DNA of 64,000 bases, taken from the NCBI RefSeq assembly GCF_000382485.1, contig NZ_AORY01000002.1, forward strand, positions 1 through 64,000, read 5' to 3'. This DNA is from Sphingomonas sp. Mn802worker. Its GTDB lineage: Bacteria > Pseudomonadota > Alphaproteobacteria > Sphingomonadales > Sphingomonadaceae. A program made the translations under genes and the position numbers. Positions 8,554-17,881 of the stretch are shown here, piece after piece. The notes under the pieces were generated by a model. That model was not told where the DNA came from. It did no database searches and worked only from the letters and a program-made list of their open reading frames with translations. Each line of letters begins with the position of its first letter. The first letter of the stretch is position 1.

Positions 8554-9111
8554 TTACGGGATCGAGATCGGACCGCGCGTGCGCGCCGGGAACTGCGCCA
8601 TCACCGCGTCGGCGAGTGTTTGCGCCACAAGCACGGCGCCGCCCGCTGGCGTTCCCGACACACGCGCGGTAACCGCGCTACCTGTCCAGACGACACGCGC
8701 ATCGCTGCGGCCTGCGATCGTGACGGTCAGTTCAGTGACGACCAGATCGCCCAGCCGATCGCCGCCCGCGGGCAATCCGACGCTGATGCCGCCGTTCAGG
8801 CTCATGCTCGGCGCGCCGCCGCCTGCCCGTCTCGAGGTCACCACCCCGCGCGGGCGGCGATCGACCGTCACCTTCGCGACATAGCGGCCGTGGCCAGCGT
8901 CGGGCAACAAGGTGAATCCCTTCGCAGCCAGCGCGCGCTCCACGGCATCCCCGAACACCGCGCGCGCCTGATCGGTCAGCGCCTGGCCACCGATCGACGC
9001 AATCGTGATCGTTCCGCTGGTCGGCACGGCCGTCGCTGCGGGGTTGGCGACCGGAGCAGAAGAGCCTTGCACCAGCACCAGGAGGGCGGCTGCGGCGGCA
9101 GTGAAGAGCAT
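8554..9111 (-). CDS. Uncharacterised secreted protein
   Basis: The product has 185 residues from the ATG at 9109-9111, chosen because it starts a signal peptide directly (MLFTAAAAALLVLVQGSSA). An upstream in-frame start would add 27 charged residues and spoil the signal. The mature part is soluble, alternating alpha/beta, with a long helix (ALTDQARAVFGDAVERALAAKGF) and a Gly-rich middle. The pattern recalls small periplasmic or lipoprotein-like domains that follow efflux genes, but I do not recognise the family. It lies 117 bp downstream of, and in line with, the efflux operon and may be its last gene. Confidence 0.6.
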   Translation of the reverse strand: MLFTAAAAALLVLVQGSSAPVANPAATAVPTSGTITIASIGGQALTDQARAVFGDAVERALAAKGFTLLPDAGHGRYVAKVTVDRRPRGVVTSRRAGGGAPSMSLNGGISVGLPAGGDRLGDLVVTELTVTIAGRSDARVVWTGSAVTARVSGTPAGGAVLVAQTLADAVMAQFPARTRGPISIP

Positions 9112-9227
9112 GAAGTCGCGCTCGTTTGCATGACGGCGGCAACGCGCGGCCGGGGCAGTATCAAGGCCCGAGCCGGCCGCCAGTTCCCGCAAGCGGCCGA
9201 GATCATGTGCTTGGCGCTGCGTCCCCT

Positions 9228-10691
9228 CTAGCGTGACGTCTGCGCAGTCGACGACCCGATCCCCGACGCGCCGGTCCAGCCACCCGCGGTGGCGACGTAG
9301 AGCCGCGCAACGTTCAGGAACTGCCGCGTCCGCGCGACCACCAGCCCGTTGCTCGCGCGCTGATACAGTCGCTCTGACTCGAGCACCTGCAACACGCCCG
9401 AATTACCGACCTGGAAGCTGCGCCGCGACAGGTGTCGCGACCGCTCCGCGACCTGCACCGACGATCGCTGGTCCGCGACCGAGCGCGCGTCGTTGTGGAT
9501 CGCGGATAGCAGGTCGGCGACCTGGCTGAAGGCGACCAGCACCGTCTGCTCGTAACTTGCCTGGCTGGCGCGCGCGCGATTGATCGCCGCCGCACGCTCG
9601 GCCTTGAGCGTTCCGCCATGGAAGATCGGCGCGGTCAGCCCGGCGAACAGGTCGTAGCCGCGAAACGCATTCTTCACGAGGTCGCCGACCGCGGGCGCGC
9701 CCTGCGTCAACGTCGCGCCGAGCGTGATGTCGGGATAAAGCCGCGCGGTCGCGACCCCGACCGCCGCGGTCGCGGCGTGCAGTTCCGCCTCCGCCTGCAG
9801 GATGTCGGGGCGGCGGTGGACGAGGCTCGAGGGCAGCGCGACCGGCACCTGCGCCGGCAGCGTCAGCTGCGCAAACGCGATGTCGTTTGCCGGCAGCGCC
9901 GCCGGCGTGATGCCGAGCAGGGTCGCGAGCAGATGCCGCGCCTCGGCCAGTTGCTGATCGAGCTGCGGCAGGTCGCCGCGGTCGGCGGCATACTGGCTTT
10001 GCGCGTTCAGCACCTCGACCAGCGTCCCCTCGCCGCCTGCGCGACGCTTCTCCGTCAGATCGACGTTGCGCTGGTCGTCGGCGAGCAGCGCGCTCGCGGT
10101 GTCGATCTGCGCATGGAGCGCGGCGATTGTCAGCACCTGATTGACCACCTGCCCCGCGATCGTCAGATGCGCCGCCTCGGTCTGGCGCTGCTGCGCCTCC
10201 GCCTGCGCCGCGCTCTGCTCGACACTGCGCTTAAGTCCGCCGAACAGGTCGAGGTCGTAGCTGACGCCGCCTCCGACGGTGTAGAGGTGGAACTCGGGAT
10301 TGCCCGCGGCCGCGAGCGGGTTGTTCCCCGAGAGGCCGAACCCGGCAAGGTTGACCTGCTGCTGGTCGGCGCGTGCGTTGGCATCGACCTGCGGCAGGCG
10401 ACGGCCCGCGATCGCGCGCACCTCGTCGCGGCTGGCGGCGAGCGTCGCGTTGCTCGCCGCGAGACTGCGGTTGTTGGCGATCGCCTGATCGACCAGCGCG
10501 TCGAGCTGCGGCGAACCGAACGCGGACCACCAGCGCAGCTGCGGCCCTTCGCCGAGCGCAATGCCGGCAGGCGTCGTCTCGCCAGGCGACTGGTAGGCAG
10601 TGGCCGCCGGTGCCTGCGGACGCGTGAAGTTCGGGCCGACCGTGCAGCCGGCAAGCGCGGTGGCGAATGCGAGGGTAGCGAAACGCTTCAT
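9228..10691 (-). CDS. Outer-membrane efflux lipoprotein, OprM/NodT type
   Basis: The product has 487 residues with a lipoprotein signal peptide; the lipobox LAGC puts the acylated cysteine at 16. It carries two outer membrane efflux repeats with the usual landmarks: PQLRWWSAFGSPQLDALVDQA, a DLFGG turn (YDLDLFGG), VHRRPDILQAEAEL and ARLYPDITLGA. It would form the trimeric outer-membrane channel of a tripartite pump. It is the third gene of the HlyD-MFS-OMF operon, five bases after the MFS gene. The pump is therefore encoded complete in one operon. Confidence 0.95.
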   Translation of the reverse strand: MKRFATLAFATALAGCTVGPNFTRPQAPAATAYQSPGETTPAGIALGEGPQLRWWSAFGSPQLDALVDQAIANNRSLAASNATLAASRDEVRAIAGRRLPQVDANARADQQQVNLAGFGLSGNNPLAAAGNPEFHLYTVGGGVSYDLDLFGGLKRSVEQSAAQAEAQQRQTEAAHLTIAGQVVNQVLTIAALHAQIDTASALLADDQRNVDLTEKRRAGGEGTLVEVLNAQSQYAADRGDLPQLDQQLAEARHLLATLLGITPAALPANDIAFAQLTLPAQVPVALPSSLVHRRPDILQAEAELHAATAAVGVATARLYPDITLGATLTQGAPAVGDLVKNAFRGYDLFAGLTAPIFHGGTLKAERAAAINRARASQASYEQTVLVAFSQVADLLSAIHNDARSVADQRSSVQVAERSRHLSRRSFQVGNSGVLQVLESERLYQRASNGLVVARTRQFLNVARLYVATAGGWTGASGIGSSTAQTSR

Positions 10692-10696
10692 GGCAA

Positions 10697-12214
10697 TCAG
10701 TCCATGTGGATCGTCGGGCCGTCGCCGGCGCCGCCGCGCGGGCGGCGCATCAACAACAGCAGCGGGATGACCGCGAGAGTCAGGATGAACAGCAGCCAGA
10801 AGGCATCGACATAGGATACCATCGCCGCCTGCCGCGTGATCTGCGCATTCGTTGCGGCGACTGCGCTTGGCACGTTGAAGTCGAAGGTGGAGGGCAGCAC
10901 CGGATTGTCGGGGCGAATGTCCTCGACCAGCCGCGCGTGGACGGTGGCACCGTTGCGGATCGTCAGCGCCTGCAACACCGAAATGCCGACCGCCGACCCG
11001 ATGTTGCGCATCAGCGTGAACATGGCCGCGCCCTCGTTGCGGTATTTCGGACTGAGCGTCGCGAAGGCGATCGTCGTCAGCGGCACGAACACGAGACCGG
11101 TGCCCAGCCCCTGGATGAACCCGGAGATGATCACCAGCCGCTCGTTCATCCCGAGCGAAAAGCCCGACATCATGTGGAGCGAATAGGCCGCGATCAGGAA
11201 TCCGGTGAAGATCAGCAGCCGCGGATCGACCTTCTTGATCAGCCGTCCGACGACCACCATCGAGATCAGCGTGCCGATGCCCCGCGGCGCGGTGACGAGC
11301 CCGGTCAGCACGACCGGATAGCTCATCAAATTCTCCAGCATCGTCGGCAGCAAGGCGAGCACCCCGAACAGCACGGTGCCGAGAAAGAAGCCGAAGATCG
11401 AACCGGTCAGGAAGTTGCGGTCCCTGAACATGCCGATGTCGATGAACGGACGCTTGGCCGTCAGGGTGTGAACGACGAACAGATAACCGAAGAATAGGCC
11501 CAGCGCTCCCTCTACGCATACTTCGGTCGAGCTGAACCAGTCCTTGGTCTGACCCCGGTCGAGCATCAGCTGGAACGAACCGATTGCCAGCGCGAGCATC
11601 GCGAAGCCGAACAGGTCGAGCCGCGGTCTTGCCGCGTCCTTCGTCTCCGACAGGAACGCCGACAGCCCGGCAAAGGCCAACGCACCGATCGGCAGGTTGA
11701 TGTAGAATACCCAGCGCCACGTCAGATTGTCGGTCAGCCAGCCGCCCAGTGCCGGCCCGATGATCGGACCCAGGATTGCGCCCATCCCCCACACCGCCAT
11801 CGCGGGGCCGTGGCGTTCGGGCGGGTTGATGTCGAGCAGGATCGCCTGACTCATCGGCACCAGCGCGGCGCCGAACACGCCCTGGAGCAGCCGGAACGCG
11901 ACCAGCTCGCCCAGGCTGTTGGCGATGCCGCACAGCCCCGACACGGTGGTGAAACCGATGATCGACCACAGCATCAACCGCTTGCGCCCGAACCGCCCGG
12001 CGAGCCAACCAGTCAGCGGCGTCATGATCGCGGCCGCGACGATGTACGACGTCAGCACCCAGGTGATCTCCTCACCCGACGCCGACACGCTGCCCTGGAT
12101 GTGCGGCAGCGCGACATTGGCGATCGTGCTGTCGAGCGAGTTCATCACGGTCGCCGCCATCACCGATGCGGTGATGAAGCGACGCGACACCGCGTCGGGA
12201 TAGGAGCCTGTCAT
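10697..12214 (-). CDS. DHA2-family MFS multidrug exporter (EmrB/QacA type)
   Basis: The product has 505 residues and about 14 membrane segments. DHA2 hallmarks are the N-terminal VMNSLDSTIANVALPHI (motif D1), GWLAGRFGRKRLML (motif A) and AILGPIIGPALGGWL (motif C, antiporter signature). The start at 12214 (MTGSYPDAV) is preferred over upstream starts because those run into the adaptor gene. It is a proton-driven drug antiporter of the inner membrane working with the HlyD adaptor upstream and the OprM-type channel downstream. A MarR gene is divergent from the operon. Confidence 0.95.
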   Translation of the reverse strand: MTGSYPDAVSRRFITASVMAATVMNSLDSTIANVALPHIQGSVSASGEEITWVLTSYIVAAAIMTPLTGWLAGRFGRKRLMLWSIIGFTTVSGLCGIANSLGELVAFRLLQGVFGAALVPMSQAILLDINPPERHGPAMAVWGMGAILGPIIGPALGGWLTDNLTWRWVFYINLPIGALAFAGLSAFLSETKDAARPRLDLFGFAMLALAIGSFQLMLDRGQTKDWFSSTEVCVEGALGLFFGYLFVVHTLTAKRPFIDIGMFRDRNFLTGSIFGFFLGTVLFGVLALLPTMLENLMSYPVVLTGLVTAPRGIGTLISMVVVGRLIKKVDPRLLIFTGFLIAAYSLHMMSGFSLGMNERLVIISGFIQGLGTGLVFVPLTTIAFATLSPKYRNEGAAMFTLMRNIGSAVGISVLQALTIRNGATVHARLVEDIRPDNPVLPSTFDFNVPSAVAATNAQITRQAAMVSYVDAFWLLFILTLAVIPLLLLMRRPRGGAGDGPTIHMD

Positions 12215-12227
12215 GGCTAACCTGCCG

Positions 12228-13373
12228 TCAGCGCTCGGCCGTGCCACCGCCGAACAGGTGGCGCTTGTGCCCGGTGTCGACGCTGACCTCGACGCTGAGC
12301 CCCGCATGCAGCGGCACGTTCGGCGGCAGGCGATCGATGCTGAACTCGACGGGCAATCGCTGCACGACCTTGACCCAATTGCCCGTCGCATTCTCAGCCG
12401 GCAACAATGCGAAGCTGTTGCCCGTGCCGGGGCTGAAGCTCGTCAGCCGGCCGGTCAGCTTCAGGTCGGGAAACGCGTCGATGTGAAAGGTCGCGGGCTG
12501 TCCGACGCGCATGTGGTTGAGCTGGTCTTCCTTGAAATTCCCCTCGACCCACATCCGCGTGCCCGCCAGCGTGAAGACCGGCTTCGACGCCGACACGTAG
12601 CTGCCACGCTGCAGTTGATCGACCTTGGTGACGATCCCGTCCTGCGCCGCGCGCACCACCGTGTAGCTGAGGTTGAGTTGCGCGCGCTCAAGCGCCGCCT
12701 GCGCGCGCTGTACCGCCGGCTGCGCCGACGTGGGCGCGTCGACGCTGCCGGTCAAGGTTGCTGCGACGCCCGCATTCTGCTGCACCGAGGTCTGGATCTG
12801 CTGGCGCGCGGTCTGTGCGGCGAGCACCGCCTGGTCATACTGGTTCTGCGACGAGATGCCTTCCGCCAGCAGCGACTTCTGCCGCGCCGCTTCGCGGATC
12901 GCGTAATCCAGCCGCGCCTTGTTGGCGGCCAGGCTCGCCTCACCCTCGCGGTAATTGGCGCGCAGCGACGACACCTGCGTGCGCGCGTTGGCGAGTTCCG
13001 CCGCCGCTTCGTCGACTGCGGCCTGGAAAGGCGCCGGGTCGATGCGGAACAGCACGTCGCCTGCACGGACGCGCTGGTTGTTGTGCACCAGCACCGCAAC
13101 GACGGGCCCGCTGACGCTTGCACTGACCGGCACCAGCCCGGCCTGGATGTAGCCGTTGTCGGTCTCCTGAAAGCGGCCGCCGCTCAGGTAGAAATACAGT
13201 CCCAACACCACCGCCAGGATCGGCGCGGCGATCAGCAGCGGCAGGCGCAAGCGGTTGCGCCGCGTGCGTGGCTCGTCAGCGGCCTCGACCACGGGTGCTG
13301 GTTCGGTGACCGGAACCGAGTCGCTGAGCGTCTCGGGCGCAGGCCGTTGGTTTTGTGGGTCGTCCAGGCTCAT
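12228..13373 (-). CDS. HlyD/EmrA-type membrane fusion protein
   Basis: The product has 381 residues with a short cytoplasmic N-terminus, one membrane anchor (about 43-63) and a periplasmic adaptor. The lipoyl halves are at VSGPVVAVLVHNNQRVRAGDVLFRID and VRAAQDGIVTKVDQLQRGSYV, with a helical hairpin between (about 120-215). A C-terminal beta-barrel contains GTRMWVEGNFKEDQL, characteristic of EmrA-like adaptors. It is first in the efflux operon and transcribed away from the MarR gene; the shared 146-bp gap is unusually A/T-rich around 13440-13480. Confidence 0.95.
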   Translation of the reverse strand: MSLDDPQNQRPAPETLSDSVPVTEPAPVVEAADEPRTRRNRLRLPLLIAAPILAVVLGLYFYLSGGRFQETDNGYIQAGLVPVSASVSGPVVAVLVHNNQRVRAGDVLFRIDPAPFQAAVDEAAAELANARTQVSSLRANYREGEASLAANKARLDYAIREAARQKSLLAEGISSQNQYDQAVLAAQTARQQIQTSVQQNAGVAATLTGSVDAPTSAQPAVQRAQAALERAQLNLSYTVVRAAQDGIVTKVDQLQRGSYVSASKPVFTLAGTRMWVEGNFKEDQLNHMRVGQPATFHIDAFPDLKLTGRLTSFSPGTGNSFALLPAENATGNWVKVVQRLPVEFSIDRLPPNVPLHAGLSVEVSVDTGHKRHLFGGGTAER

Positions 13374-13519
13374 GTTTCCTCACGGATCAGACGCGACACC
13401 AGCAGCGCGATCTCGATTGCCTGAGCCCGTTGCACCTCTCTCAAATAAAACGCAACGTGATAATACGCTACCTCACTAACGCCTTGCATCGGTTCCAAGC
13501 CGCTGTAGAGACGCCGCGG

Positions 13520-14023
13520 ATGAGCCAAGAGGAAGCCACCTTGACGACCGCGCCGGCAGCAGCGGCCGAGGTCATCGAACAACGCAGCCTCGTCGCGCAG
13601 ATCAAGCTGGTGTCGAAGCTCTTGCGCAAGCGCTTCGACGAGCGCGCCCGCGCGGTGGCGCTGAGCGAGGGCGCCGGCTGGGGCGAGGCGCTGACGCAGG
13701 CGCAGTGGCGCGCGCTCGCCACCATCTACCTCAATGCCGGGTGCACGCAGAAGGAACTCGCCGAACGGCTCGAGATCGGTGCGGTCGCGACCGGGCAGAC
13801 GATCGACCGGCTCGAACGCCTACAATGGATCACGCGCAGCAGCGATCCGGGTGATCGCCGCGTCAATCGCCTTCATGTGACCGACACGGCGCTCCCGATC
13901 CTTGAGCGGTTGGGCGTGTTTGCCGATCGCGAGCATTACTTCGCCGATGTCGGCCTGCCGCCGGAAAAGTTGGCGCAGCTCACCGCGTTGCTGGACGAGG
14001 TGATCGAGAACCTGTCCGCCTAG
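13520..14023 (+). CDS. MarR-family transcriptional regulator
   Basis: The product has 167 residues from the ATG at 13520 (MSQEEATLTT); longer in-frame starts lack family similarity. The winged helix region has TQAQWRALATIYLNAGCTQKELAERLEIGAVATGQTIDRLERLQWI, followed by the conserved wing SSDPGDRRVNRLHVT. MarR proteins usually repress an adjacent divergent efflux operon and release DNA on binding a phenolic or drug ligand. The neighbouring EmrA-EmrB-OprM genes fit that. The A/T-rich patch near 13440-13480 is the likely operator region, though I find no clean palindrome. Its stop is one base from the stop of the convergent ABC permease gene. Confidence 0.92.
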   Translation: MSQEEATLTTAPAAAAEVIEQRSLVAQIKLVSKLLRKRFDERARAVALSEGAGWGEALTQAQWRALATIYLNAGCTQKELAERLEIGAVATGQTIDRLERLQWITRSSDPGDRRVNRLHVTDTALPILERLGVFADREHYFADVGLPPEKLAQLTALLDEVIENLSA

Positions 14024-14024
14024 C

Positions 14025-14816
14025 TCAGCTCTTCAGCCGCCACCCGCTCTTGAAGATCCATGCGATCACGGCGAGACAGGCGACAAGGAAGCCGAGCGTC
14101 ACGCCGAGGCTCAGGCCGATATCGACGTCGCCGTGCCCGAAGAAGCTCCAGCGGAATCCGCTGACCAGATAGACGACCGGATTGAACAGGCTGACCGTCC
14201 GCCACGGCTGCGGCAGCATGTCGATCGAGTAGAAGCTGCCGCCCAGGAACGTCAGCGGGGTGATGAGCAGCAACGGCACGAAGTTCAGCTGCTCGAAACT
14301 GTTCGCCCAGATGCCCAGGATGAATCCGAACAGGCTGAACGCCACGGACGTCAGCAGCAGGAACGCAATCATCGCCAGCGGATGCTCGACCACCACGGGC
14401 ACAAAGAAGGCGGAGGTTGCGAGGATGATCGAGCCGATCACCACCGATTTCGTTGCCGCCGCCCCCACATATCCGACCACCAGCTCCATCGCCGAGATCG
14501 GCGCGGACAGGAGCTCGAAGATCGTACCGGTGAATTTCGGAAAATAGATGCCGATCGAGGCATTGCCGACACTCTGCGTCAAGAGCGACAGCATGATCAG
14601 GCCGGGCACGATGAAGCTGCCGTAGCTGACCCCGTCGACGCTCTGCATCCGGCTGCCGATCGCGCCGCCGAAGACGATAAAATACAGGCTGGTGGTGAGC
14701 ACCGGTCCGATCAGGCTCTGCCACAGCGTGCGCAGCGACCGCGCCATCTCGAAGCGATAGATCGCCCAGATGCCATGCAGGTTCAGACCGGGCAGGTTCA
14801 GGCCGGGCGCGTTCAT
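14025..14816 (-). CDS. ABC-2 type transporter permease
   Basis: The product has 263 residues and six predicted membrane helices, with the ABC-2 permease pattern ([13 protein letters not shown] early; [38 protein letters not shown] near the end). Length and motifs are closest to the YadH/NodJ group. The start (ATG at 14816) overlaps the ATPase stop by four bases (ATGA), so the two subunits are coupled. The substrate is unknown; YadGH-type and NodIJ-type exporters both share this architecture. Confidence 0.92.
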   Translation of the reverse strand: MNAPGLNLPGLNLHGIWAIYRFEMARSLRTLWQSLIGPVLTTSLYFIVFGGAIGSRMQSVDGVSYGSFIVPGLIMLSLLTQSVGNASIGIYFPKFTGTIFELLSAPISAMELVVGYVGAAATKSVVIGSIILATSAFFVPVVVEHPLAMIAFLLLTSVAFSLFGFILGIWANSFEQLNFVPLLLITPLTFLGGSFYSIDMLPQPWRTVSLFNPVVYLVSGFRWSFFGHGDVDIGLSLGVTLGFLVACLAVIAWIFKSGWRLKS

Positions 14817-15742
14817 GCCCGTTCCTCCACCAGGTCGACGAAGATGTCTTCGAGGCTCGATTTCGATGTCTCCAGATCCTTGAACGCGATGTGGCGTTCG
14901 CCAAGCGCGCGCAGCAGCGACGGAATGCCGGTATCCTCCTCGGTCGCGTCGAAAACGTAGCGCAGCGTATGGCCATCGTTGACGAGACTGAGCTGCCATT
15001 GCTCGAACCCCGCCGGCACCATGTCGAGCGCATCGACCAAGGTCAGGTCGAGCTCGCGCTTGCCGAGCTTCTGCATCAGCGCCGCCTTTTCATCGACCAG
15101 CAGCAGCCGGCCCTTGTTGATGACGCCGACACGGTCGGCCATCTCCTCGGCCTCTTCGATATAATGCGTCGTCAGGATGATCGTGGTGCCGCGTTCGCGC
15201 AACGAGTGGACCAGCTTCCACATGTCGCGGCGCAGCGCCACGTCGACGCCGGCGGTGGGTTCATCGAGGAACAGGATCTCAGGCTCGTGCGCCAGCGCCT
15301 TGGCGATCAGCACGCGGCGCTTCATGCCGCCCGACAATTCCATGATCTTGTTGTTGCGCTTGTCCCACAACGACAGGTCGCGCAGCACCTGCTCGATATA
15401 TTCGCTGTGTCCCGAGCGGCCGAACAGCCGGCGCGAGAAGGTGACGGTCGCGAGCACGGTCTCGAACATGTCGACCGACAGTTCCTGCGGCACCAGCCCG
15501 ATCAGCGTGCGCGCGGCCTTGTAGTCGCGCACCGCATCATGCCCACCGACCCGGATCGTGCCGGTCGACGGCGTGACGATGCCGCAGACGATACTGATCA
15601 GCGTCGTCTTGCCCGCGCCATTGGGGCCGAGCAGCGCGAAGATCTCGCCCTTGTTGATCGACAGATCGACGCCGTGGAGCGCGGTGAACCCGCCCTTGTA
15701 GGTCTTTGACACGCCGGTGAGCGTGAGGATTGGTTCGGTCAT
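14813..15742 (-). CDS. ABC transporter ATP-binding protein
   Basis: The product has 309 residues. It has Walker [10 protein letters not shown] (K45), the Q-loop in [11 protein letters not shown], the signature LSGGMKRRV, Walker [13 protein letters not shown] and the H-loop [13 protein letters not shown]-terminal extension of about 80 residues follows, as in YadG/CcmA-type exporter ATPases. It is the first gene of a two-gene exporter operon, divergent from the ClC channel gene. No strong operator was seen in the 138-bp divergent gap. Confidence 0.94.
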   Translation of the reverse strand: MTEPILTLTGVSKTYKGGFTALHGVDLSINKGEIFALLGPNGAGKTTLISIVCGIVTPSTGTIRVGGHDAVRDYKAARTLIGLVPQELSVDMFETVLATVTFSRRLFGRSGHSEYIEQVLRDLSLWDKRNNKIMELSGGMKRRVLIAKALAHEPEILFLDEPTAGVDVALRRDMWKLVHSLRERGTTIILTTHYIEEAEEMADRVGVINKGRLLLVDEKAALMQKLGKRELDLTLVDALDMVPAGFEQWQLSLVNDGHTLRYVFDATEEDTGIPSLLRALGERHIAFKDLETSKSSLEDIFVDLVEERA

Positions 15743-15880
15743 GAAGCCCCCTTGCGCCACGCAGATAGGATCGCGCGGCCACAATGGGAGGGGCGGCACG
15801 TCGCAAACGCCTGATCCCGCGTTGTCGCGAACTCGGTCGCGGCCTAACGCGACCTGCATGGAACGGACTCGACCGCTGCG

Positions 15881-17635
15881 ATGAAGCGGCCAGGCGTGCC
15901 GCAAAGCTGGTCGATCCGCACGGCATGGCTCAGGCGCAAGCTGCGCGCGAGCGAGGCGGCATTCATCGTCCTGTCGGTGATCGTCGGCGCGGTGGCGGGA
16001 TTGAGCAGCGTGCTGCTGGGCACGCTGGCGCGCGGGGTACAATCCTGGGCTTTCGCACTGCCCGACGAAGCGCGGCTGAGCGCCGTGCCTGCGCTGTCGC
16101 CCGCGGTGGTCGTCATGCTGCCACTCGGCGGCGCGGTGCTCGTCGCGTTCAACTGGCTGGTCCGTGCGCGCAAGCGGCGACTGGTCGACGCGGTGGAGGC
16201 GAATGCGCTGCACGGCGGGCGCATGTCGTCGCTCGACAGCCTGGTCATCGCAGGCCAGACCGCATTGTCGAACGGCTTCGGCGCTTCGGTCGGGCTGGAG
16301 GCGGGCTATGCGCAGCTGGGCGGCGCGGGTGCCTCGTTCGCGGCGCGCTGGCTGGAACTTAGGCGCAGCGATTTCCGCACCCTGGTGGGCGCCGGCGCTG
16401 GTGCCGCGATCGCCGCTGCGTTCGGTGCACCGCTGGCGGGGGCCTTCTACGCGTTCGAGATCGTCATCGGCGCCTACACGCCCGCCGCGATCGCGCCCGT
16501 GGTCGCGGCGGCGCTGACCGGCGTGTTCGTCGCGCAACTGTTCGGTGCGCGGCCATATCTGATCGACGTGGCGACGACCGCGCCAATCGAGACGCACCAT
16601 TACCTGCTCTACGCCACGCTGGGGATCATCTGCGCGGGCGTCGGCATCGCATTGATGCGGGTGATCACGCTGGCCGAGCAGGCAACGCGGCGGATGCCGT
16701 TGCCAGGCGAGCTTCGCCCGATCCTGGGCGGCGTGCTGCTGGTCCCGATCGCGCTGATCTCGCCGCAGGTGCTGTCCGCCGGGCACGGTGCGCTCCACGC
16801 CGACCTGGCGATGGGCGTGCCGCTCACGTTCGTGGCGACGATCCTCGTTGCAAAGGCGCTCGCCTCGATCGTGTCATTGGGGTTCGGCTATCGCGGCGGG
16901 CTGTTCTTCGCGTCATTGTTCATGGGAACGCTGGTCGGGCATCTGTTCGCCGGACTGCTGGCGATGGCGGGCTGGGTCACGCTCGACCTGCGCGACGCCG
17001 CGATGGTCGGCATGGCGGCGCTGGCGGTTGCGGTGATCGGCGGGCCGATGACGATGGCGATGCTGGTGCTGGAGGCGACGCACGACTTCGGCTTGACCGG
17101 CGCAGTGCTCGCCGCCGCACTGGTTTCGTCGTCCTTAGTGCGTGAGACATTCGGCTACAGCTTCTCGACGTGGCGGCTGCACTTGCGCGGCGAGACGATC
17201 AAGAGTGCGCGCGATGTCGGCTGGACGCGGATGCTGACCGCGGGAAAGATGATGCGCCGCGACGCACGCGCGACGCCCGGCACGACCAGTGTCGCGGAAT
17301 TCCGCCGCCGCTTTCCGCTCGGCGCGACCAGCCGCGTCGTGCTGACCGATCGCGAGGATCGCTACGCCGGGATCATCCAGACGCCCGCGGCCTATGCGGA
17401 CACGCTCGATCCACGCGCGGAAGTCGACACGCTCGCGATCAACCGCGATGCGGCGCTTGCCCCCGACATGGACATTCAGGCGATCATGAAGCGCTTCGAT
17501 GCCTCGGGCGCGGATGAGCTGGCAGTGCTCGATGCCGATCGCCGCGTGCTCGGATTATTGTCCGAAACCTTCGTGCGCCGCCGCTATGCCGAGGAGCTGG
17601 AAAAGGCGCAACGCGACCTCTTCGGCGAACGATAG
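15881..17635 (+). CDS. ClC-family chloride channel/transporter with C-terminal CBS-like region
   Basis: The product has 584 residues. There are about ten membrane helices to residue 430, then a cytoplasmic part with CBS-like features ([36 protein letters not shown]). The filter region reads [18 protein letters not shown]: the position of the gating glutamate (GREGP in classical ClCs) is kept as the E of GLEAG, while the neighbouring Arg and Pro are replaced. [17 protein letters not shown] matches the conserved GSGG-F-PSL-type loop. Anion transport is expected; ion preference and coupling cannot be read. Confidence 0.9.
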   Translation: MKRPGVPQSWSIRTAWLRRKLRASEAAFIVLSVIVGAVAGLSSVLLGTLARGVQSWAFALPDEARLSAVPALSPAVVVMLPLGGAVLVAFNWLVRARKRRLVDAVEANALHGGRMSSLDSLVIAGQTALSNGFGASVGLEAGYAQLGGAGASFAARWLELRRSDFRTLVGAGAGAAIAAAFGAPLAGAFYAFEIVIGAYTPAAIAPVVAAALTGVFVAQLFGARPYLIDVATTAPIETHHYLLYATLGIICAGVGIALMRVITLAEQATRRMPLPGELRPILGGVLLVPIALISPQVLSAGHGALHADLAMGVPLTFVATILVAKALASIVSLGFGYRGGLFFASLFMGTLVGHLFAGLLAMAGWVTLDLRDAAMVGMAALAVAVIGGPMTMAMLVLEATHDFGLTGAVLAAALVSSSLVRETFGYSFSTWRLHLRGETIKSARDVGWTRMLTAGKMMRRDARATPGTTSVAEFRRRFPLGATSRVVLTDREDRYAGIIQTPAAYADTLDPRAEVDTLAINRDAALAPDMDIQAIMKRFDASGADELAVLDADRRVLGLLSETFVRRRYAEELEKAQRDLFGER

Positions 17636-17672
17636 CAGGGCGAAGCGTATCGCCGAGTCCCTGGCGCGGAGA

Positions 17673-17746
17673 TGGAGCGGGTGAAGGGAATCGAACCCTC
17701 GTCGTAAGCTTGGGAAGCTTCTGCTCTACCATTGAGCTACACCCGC
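17673..17746 (-). tRNA. tRNA-Gly (anticodon CCC)
   Basis: A full cloverleaf of 74 nt including an encoded CCA is present. The acceptor GCGGGTG pairs with CACCCGC. The D-arm is GCTC/GAGC, the anticodon loop TTCCCAA (anticodon CCC, reading GGG), the variable loop four bases, and the T-arm GAGGG-TTCGATT-CCCTT. The discriminator is T, followed by CCA. The layout matches E. coli glyU. The outermost anticodon-stem pair is a G-A mismatch. It lies between the ClC and M13 genes and is transcribed against both. Confidence 0.95.
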
Positions 17747-17881
17747 GGTGCAAGAGGGCCAATGCCATGAGCATCCTCCCTTCGTCAACAAATATGCCCG
17801 CCTGAACGCACCGCTTCGACGTAGCGGTGCGACGGTGATGCGCCTACACCCGCTGGCAGACACGTTCCGCCGGATACCGCC

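Noticed and set aside
9228..12008. A single 926-codon minus-strand frame joining the MFS region to the outer-membrane lipoprotein
   Set aside because: The upstream part is the wrong frame of the MFS gene. The real lipoprotein starts at 10691 with a lipobox, and the MFS protein is encoded in another frame.
14813..16798. A 661-codon minus-strand frame extending the ABC ATPase upstream
   Set aside because: The extra N-terminal part is antisense to the ClC channel gene and is low-complexity Arg/Gln/His-rich. The ATPase has a normal start at 15742.
17673..17746. tRNA-Gly as an integration site of a genomic island
   Set aside because: No duplicated tRNA 3' end or integrase was seen on either side.
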